DNA of 64,000 bases, from NCBI RefSeq assembly GCF_000427665.1, contig NZ_KE386572.1, positions 3,906,373 to 3,970,372 of the forward strand. The letters are read 5' to 3'. The translations under genes and the position numbers were made by a program. This document shows positions 61,223 to 64,000 of this stretch, piece after piece. This DNA is from Geminicoccus roseus DSM 18922. GTDB taxonomy: Bacteria; Pseudomonadota; Alphaproteobacteria; Geminicoccales; Geminicoccaceae. Position 1 is the first letter of the stretch, and the number at the start of each line of letters is the position of its first letter. The notes beneath the pieces were generated by a model. The model saw only the letters and a program-made list of their open reading frames with translations. It did not search any database and was not told where the DNA came from.

Positions 61223-62080
61223 GTGGCGGCCGAGGGCATCCTGTCGATCCAGTCGCACGTGGCCTATGGCCATGTCGGCAACTGCGCCGCGGTGTTTCCG
61301 CTGCAGCGGATGGGGTACGAGGTCTGGGCGGTCAACACCGTCCAGTTCAGCAACCATACCGGCTACGGGGTGTGGAAGGGCCACGCCAACAGCGTCGAGC
61401 AGATCCGGGAGATCCTGGCCGGCGTGGAGGAGCGCGGCGCGTTCGGCCGCACCCGGGCGGTGGTTTCCGGCTATCTGGGCGATCCGCGCCTGGGCGATGC
61501 CGTGCTGGAGACGGTCGCCAAGATCCGCGCCGCGCGGCCAGGCGCGCTGTATGCCTGCGACCCGGTGATGGGCGATGTCGGGCGCGGCTTCTTCGTGCGC
61601 CCGGGCATCCCGGAATTCTTCCGCGATCACGCGGTGCCCGCGGCCGACATCGTGACGCCCAACGCGTTCGAACTGGCCTATCTCGCCGGCCGCTCGATCG
61701 ACAGCCTGGACGACGCGCTGGCGGCGGCCGCGGCGGTGCGGGCGACCGGGCCGTCCCTGGTGGTGGTGACCAGCCTGGAACTGCCGGGAGCGGCCGAGGA
61801 GATCCTGGTGCTGGCCGACACGCCCGAGGGCTCCTGGCTGGTGCGCACGCCCAAGCTGCCGCTCGCGGTCAACGGCACCGGCGACGCCACCACCGCCCTG
61901 GTGCTCGGCAACCGGCTCGCCACGGAGAACATCCCGCAGGTGCTGCAGCGCTCGGTGTCGGCGATGTACGAGCTGGTGCGCCGCACCCATGAGAACGGCT
62001 CGCGCGAGATCGAGCTGGTGGCGGCCCAGGCGGCCTACCAGGATCCCCCGCGCTTGTTCGAGGTGGAGCGGGTGCGGTGA
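61223..62080 (+). CDS. pdxY: pyridoxal kinase
   Basis: Ribokinase-fold kinase phosphorylating pyridoxal. 285 aa: [20 protein letters not shown] (about 5-24), [44 protein letters not shown], and [13 protein letters not shown] with the catalytic Asp. GTG 61223 is preferred because GGGAG precedes it by seven bases; TTG 61217 would add two codons. It is divergent from pdxH, so the two vitamin B6 salvage genes share a 174-bp control region. The stop overlaps the next gene by 4 bp. Confidence 0.94.
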   Translation: MAAEGILSIQSHVAYGHVGNCAAVFPLQRMGYEVWAVNTVQFSNHTGYGVWKGHANSVEQIREILAGVEERGAFGRTRAVVSGYLGDPRLGDAVLETVAKIRAARPGALYACDPVMGDVGRGFFVRPGIPEFFRDHAVPAADIVTPNAFELAYLAGRSIDSLDDALAAAAAVRATGPSLVVVTSLELPGAAEEILVLADTPEGSWLVRTPKLPLAVNGTGDATTALVLGNRLATENIPQVLQRSVSAMYELVRRTHENGSREIELVAAQAAYQDPPRLFEVERVR

Positions 62081-62793
62081 GCGACCAGGGCCTGCCGGAA
62101 GCGCTGGCGCGTCGCCGCCCCTCCAGCGAACCGGTCGAGCGGCCCTTGCCGGCGAGCCCGCCGGTCCGTTCGGCACTGGCCGGCGAGCGGGTCCGCCTGG
62201 AGCCGCTGGACCCGGAGCGGCATGCCGAGGGCCTGTTCCGGGCCGGCCATGAGGACGGCCAGCCGGAGCGGTGGCGCTTCCTGGCCTACGGCCCGTTCGC
62301 CAACGCGGCCGAGATGAAGCCCTGGCTGGTCCGCAGCGCCCTGTCGTCCGACCCGCTGTTCTTCGCGATCTGCGGCCCGGACGGGACGCCGCTCGGCATG
62401 TCGGCGTTCCTCAACATCCATCCGGCTGCGGGCTCGATCGAGATCGGCCATCTCTGGTTCGGCGGCGGCCTGCAGCGCCGCCCGGCCGCCACCGAGGCCA
62501 TCTACCTGATGATCCGCCACGCGATGGAGCTGGGCTATCGCCGGGTCGAGTGGAAATGCGACGCCGCCAACCAGCCCTCGCGCCAGGCGGCCCGCCGCTT
62601 CGGCTTCGGCCATGAGGGGGTCTTCTACCGGGCCATGGTGGTCAAGGGCCGCAACCGCGACACGGCCTGGTACTCGATCCTCGACGAGGAGTGGCCCCTG
62701 GTGCGGGCCGGCTTCGAGGCCTGGCTGGACCCGGCCAATTTCGACGCTGAAGGCCGCCAGCGGCGCAGGCTGGCGGAGTGCCGCCCGGGCTGA
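62077..62793 (+). CDS. GNAT-family N-acetyltransferase (RimJ/RimL type)
   Basis: A 238-aa acetyltransferase. GERVRLEPLDPERHAEGLFR (about 27-46) starts the fold, then AFLNIHPAAGSIEIGHLWFG and the acetyl-CoA region RRPAATEAIYLMIRHAMELG, then YRRVEWKCDAANQPSRQAAR (about 151-170) and RFGFGHEGVFYRAMVVKGRNRDT in sequence. Close to the DUF1738-type RimL proteins with two-site acetyl binding; target unknown. GTG 62077 overlaps the pdxY stop (GTGA), so the two are likely co-translated. Confidence 0.88.
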   Translation: MSDQGLPEALARRRPSSEPVERPLPASPPVRSALAGERVRLEPLDPERHAEGLFRAGHEDGQPERWRFLAYGPFANAAEMKPWLVRSALSSDPLFFAICGPDGTPLGMSAFLNIHPAAGSIEIGHLWFGGGLQRRPAATEAIYLMIRHAMELGYRRVEWKCDAANQPSRQAARRFGFGHEGVFYRAMVVKGRNRDTAWYSILDEEWPLVRAGFEAWLDPANFDAEGRQRRRLAECRPG

Positions 62794-62814
62794 CGCCGGA
62801 CCAGGCACCGACGG

Positions 62815-63228
62815 TCAGTGCAGGTGATGCCGGCTTCCGGCGTTCTCCCCGGCCAGCCTGGCCGCGCGGAGGTAGAGGTCGGCGCTGGCGTCCAGCAGGC
62901 CCTGCAGCCGTGCTGGCAGGCCCGGCACCAGCGGCTGATCCAGGCAGGCCGGATCGCCGTCCAGGTCATGGGGAAGGGGCCGTCCCGCCGAGGCCATTGC
63001 CGGCCCGCCGGCCTTGCGGGTCAGCAGCCAGGCGACGACATGGCCAAGCCGGGTGGTGATCCGGTCGATCTCGCGGACATGGGGCAGCTCGCCCGGCGCC
63101 ACCGCGGGCGCCGCCGGGCGGCTCTCGAGATAGCGCCGCGTCGCATCGACCAGGGCCAGCGCCTCCGCCAGCATCTCGTCGAGCGGGCAGGCAAGGCGAA
63201 GCGCCCGATCGTCGTCGTCCTGCGTCAT
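62815..63228 (-). CDS. DUF1465 (RcdA-type) protein
   Basis: A 137-aa helical protein. EALALVDATRRYLESR (about 22-37) and EIDRITTRLGHVVAWLLTRKAG (about 53-74, one continuous block) match the DUF1465 pattern, the family of Caulobacter RcdA. RcdA is an adaptor for ClpXP-dependent CtrA degradation. The protein is shorter than RcdA (about 178 aa), so a family-level call only. It lies downstream of the lytic transglycosylase on the same strand, behind a strong hairpin. Confidence 0.65.
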   Translation of the reverse strand: MTQDDDDRALRLACPLDEMLAEALALVDATRRYLESRPAAPAVAPGELPHVREIDRITTRLGHVVAWLLTRKAGGPAMASAGRPLPHDLDGDPACLDQPLVPGLPARLQGLLDASADLYLRAARLAGENAGSRHHLH

Positions 63229-63233
63229 CGATA

Positions 63234-63281
63234 GGTCCCGTGCAGCTGCCCCGGCGGGACGCTGCCGCCGGGAGCGGGACC
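63234..63281 (-). terminator. nested hairpin after the lytic transglycosylase gene
   Basis: GGTCCCG (63234-63240) pairs with CGGGACC (63275-63281), enclosing a perfect stem CCGGCGG/CCGCCGG (63251-63257 and 63265-63271) with a 7-nt loop. It sits between the transglycosylase stop and the DUF1465 gene. Confidence 0.6.
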
Positions 63282-63283
63282 GG

Positions 63284-64000
63284 TCAACGGCTGGCGGTGT
63301 AGAATTGCTGCGCGGGCGTACCCGAGAACAAGAACGAGGGGGCGAGCGCGATGCGGCTGCCCGGCAGATCGCGCCGCAGCGGGATCAGGCTGCCGGGCGC
63401 GCGCTCGACCGCCACACCCTCAGGCGCTTCCAGGGCCGCCAGCAGCACCCCGCCGCGGGCCAGCGCCCGGGCGCGAAGGTCCCCAGGCTCCCCGACGCTG
63501 GCCGGGGCCGGCTCCCGGCCGGGATCGGCGAAGGCGGTGCGCAACTCGTCCTGGCTCCAGCCGCGATGCTGGGCCTGCAGCTTCTCGACCCTGGCCAGAT
63601 AGGCCTGGCCGCGCTCCGGGTCGCGGCTGTGATAGGCGGCCACCGCCCGGCTCCAGCTGCCGCGCTCGTCGAACAGCTCCTTCAGGAAGGCGGTGCCGTA
63701 GGCGACGTTGCGGATCGGGTCCAGCGCCTCCTCGATCGTGCGGAAGGCGTCCGGGTGCCAGTGCAGGTTGATCTGCATGCAGCCCACGTCGATGTTGCGC
63801 CGCCCCTCGGCCTGCAGCCGGCGCACCATCGCAATCGCCGCCTCCCGGCTGGGCGCATACCAGGCCTCCTTGCCCGAGGTGACTGTCCAGGGCCAGGGAT
63901 AGCTGCGGCGGTGCTTGCGGCTCCACCGCCCGGTCTCGGCGAGCATGATCCCGGTGACCATGCCCTCGGGCAGGTCGGCCAGCCGCTCGGCACGATCTGC
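63284..64000 (-). CDS. lytic transglycosylase SLT-domain protein (5'-truncated by window edge)
   Basis: Peptidoglycan lytic transglycosylase. The frame is open to base 64000, so the N-terminus lies outside the window; about 238 codons are visible. MVTGIMLAETGRWSRKHRRS carries the catalytic Glu (LAETGRW). Then YPWPWTVTSGKEAWYA, RRNIDVGCMQINLHWHPDAF, DPIRNVAYGTAFLKELF and WSRAVAAYHSRDPERGQAYL are the usual alphaproteobacterial SLT pattern. The C-terminal 110 residues are Ala/Pro/Arg-rich with no domain seen. Confidence 0.88.
   Translation of the reverse strand, partial: ADRAERLADLPEGMVTGIMLAETGRWSRKHRRSYPWPWTVTSGKEAWYAPSREAAIAMVRRLQAEGRRNIDVGCMQINLHWHPDAFRTIEEALDPIRNVAYGTAFLKELFDERGSWSRAVAAYHSRDPERGQAYLARVEKLQAQHRGWSQDELRTAFADPGREPAPASVGEPGDLRARALARGGVLLAALEAPEGVAVERAPGSLIPLRRDLPGSRIALAPSFLFSGTPAQQFYTASR

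Overview
The window is a contiguous piece of a very GC-rich proteobacterial chromosome. The order rpsB-tsf-pyrH-frr-uppS-cdsA-dxr-rseP-bamA-skp-lpxD-fabZ-lpxA-lpxI-lpxB, the use of LpxI rather than LpxH, the rnd/aspS divergent pair, the CobN/CobW/CobU genes of an aerobic-type cobalamin pathway, phaAB and a DUF1465 (RcdA-type) gene point to an alphaproteobacterium, most likely Rhodospirillales-like (inference from gene content and layout only). No rRNA, tRNA, CRISPR array, insertion sequence or prophage was recognised. Start codons GTG and TTG are common, and many genes overlap by 4 bp (ATGA or GTGA), so translational coupling is the rule.

Layout. 1-9.2 kb: the 3' part of dnaE, a potassium-channel-like protein, an unknown membrane protein, a tiny proline-rich ORF, a nuclease-fold secreted protein, mtgA and two convergent DMT-type transporters. 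9.2-24 kb: the long translation/isoprenoid/envelope operon from rpsB to lpxB. 24-29.7 kb: an aminoglycoside-phosphotransferase-like gene, an epimerase-like protein, rnd, aspS and a GntR/FCD regulator.

29.7-36.9 kb is the most distinctive part. A strong TTGACA/GATAAT promoter overlapped by a 14-bp palindrome, and a structured leader, precede an eight-gene operon. It encodes an FAD subunit, a 2Fe-2S subunit, a molybdopterin large subunit split into two proteins, an EthD-like protein, a MoxR-type AAA ATPase, a VWA protein and an amidohydrolase. The divergent GntR regulator is the obvious candidate controller. It reads as an inducible catabolic pathway with its own cofactor-insertion or maturation machinery; the substrate is unknown.

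37-41.5 kb: a PRC-barrel periplasmic protein, phaA, phaB, a BDH2-like short-chain dehydrogenase and upp. 41.6-50.2 kb: a dipeptide-type ABC importer with an FAH-family hydrolase on the plus strand, converging on GNAT, otnC and otnK (four-carbon acid-sugar catabolism) on the minus strand. 50.2-55.5 kb: cobN, cobW and cobU, co-directional with otnK. 55.6-64 kb: TerC, HugZ-like, MBL-fold hydrolase, GGDEF protein, small membrane protein, SDR, a divergent pdxH/pdxY pair, GNAT, DUF1465 and a 5'-truncated lytic transglycosylase.

Non-coding features worth noting are five copies of a CTCGGGTTCGTTCGTG repeat, all intergenic and in one orientation, and a set of near-perfect GC-rich hairpins without T-runs at convergent gene ends.
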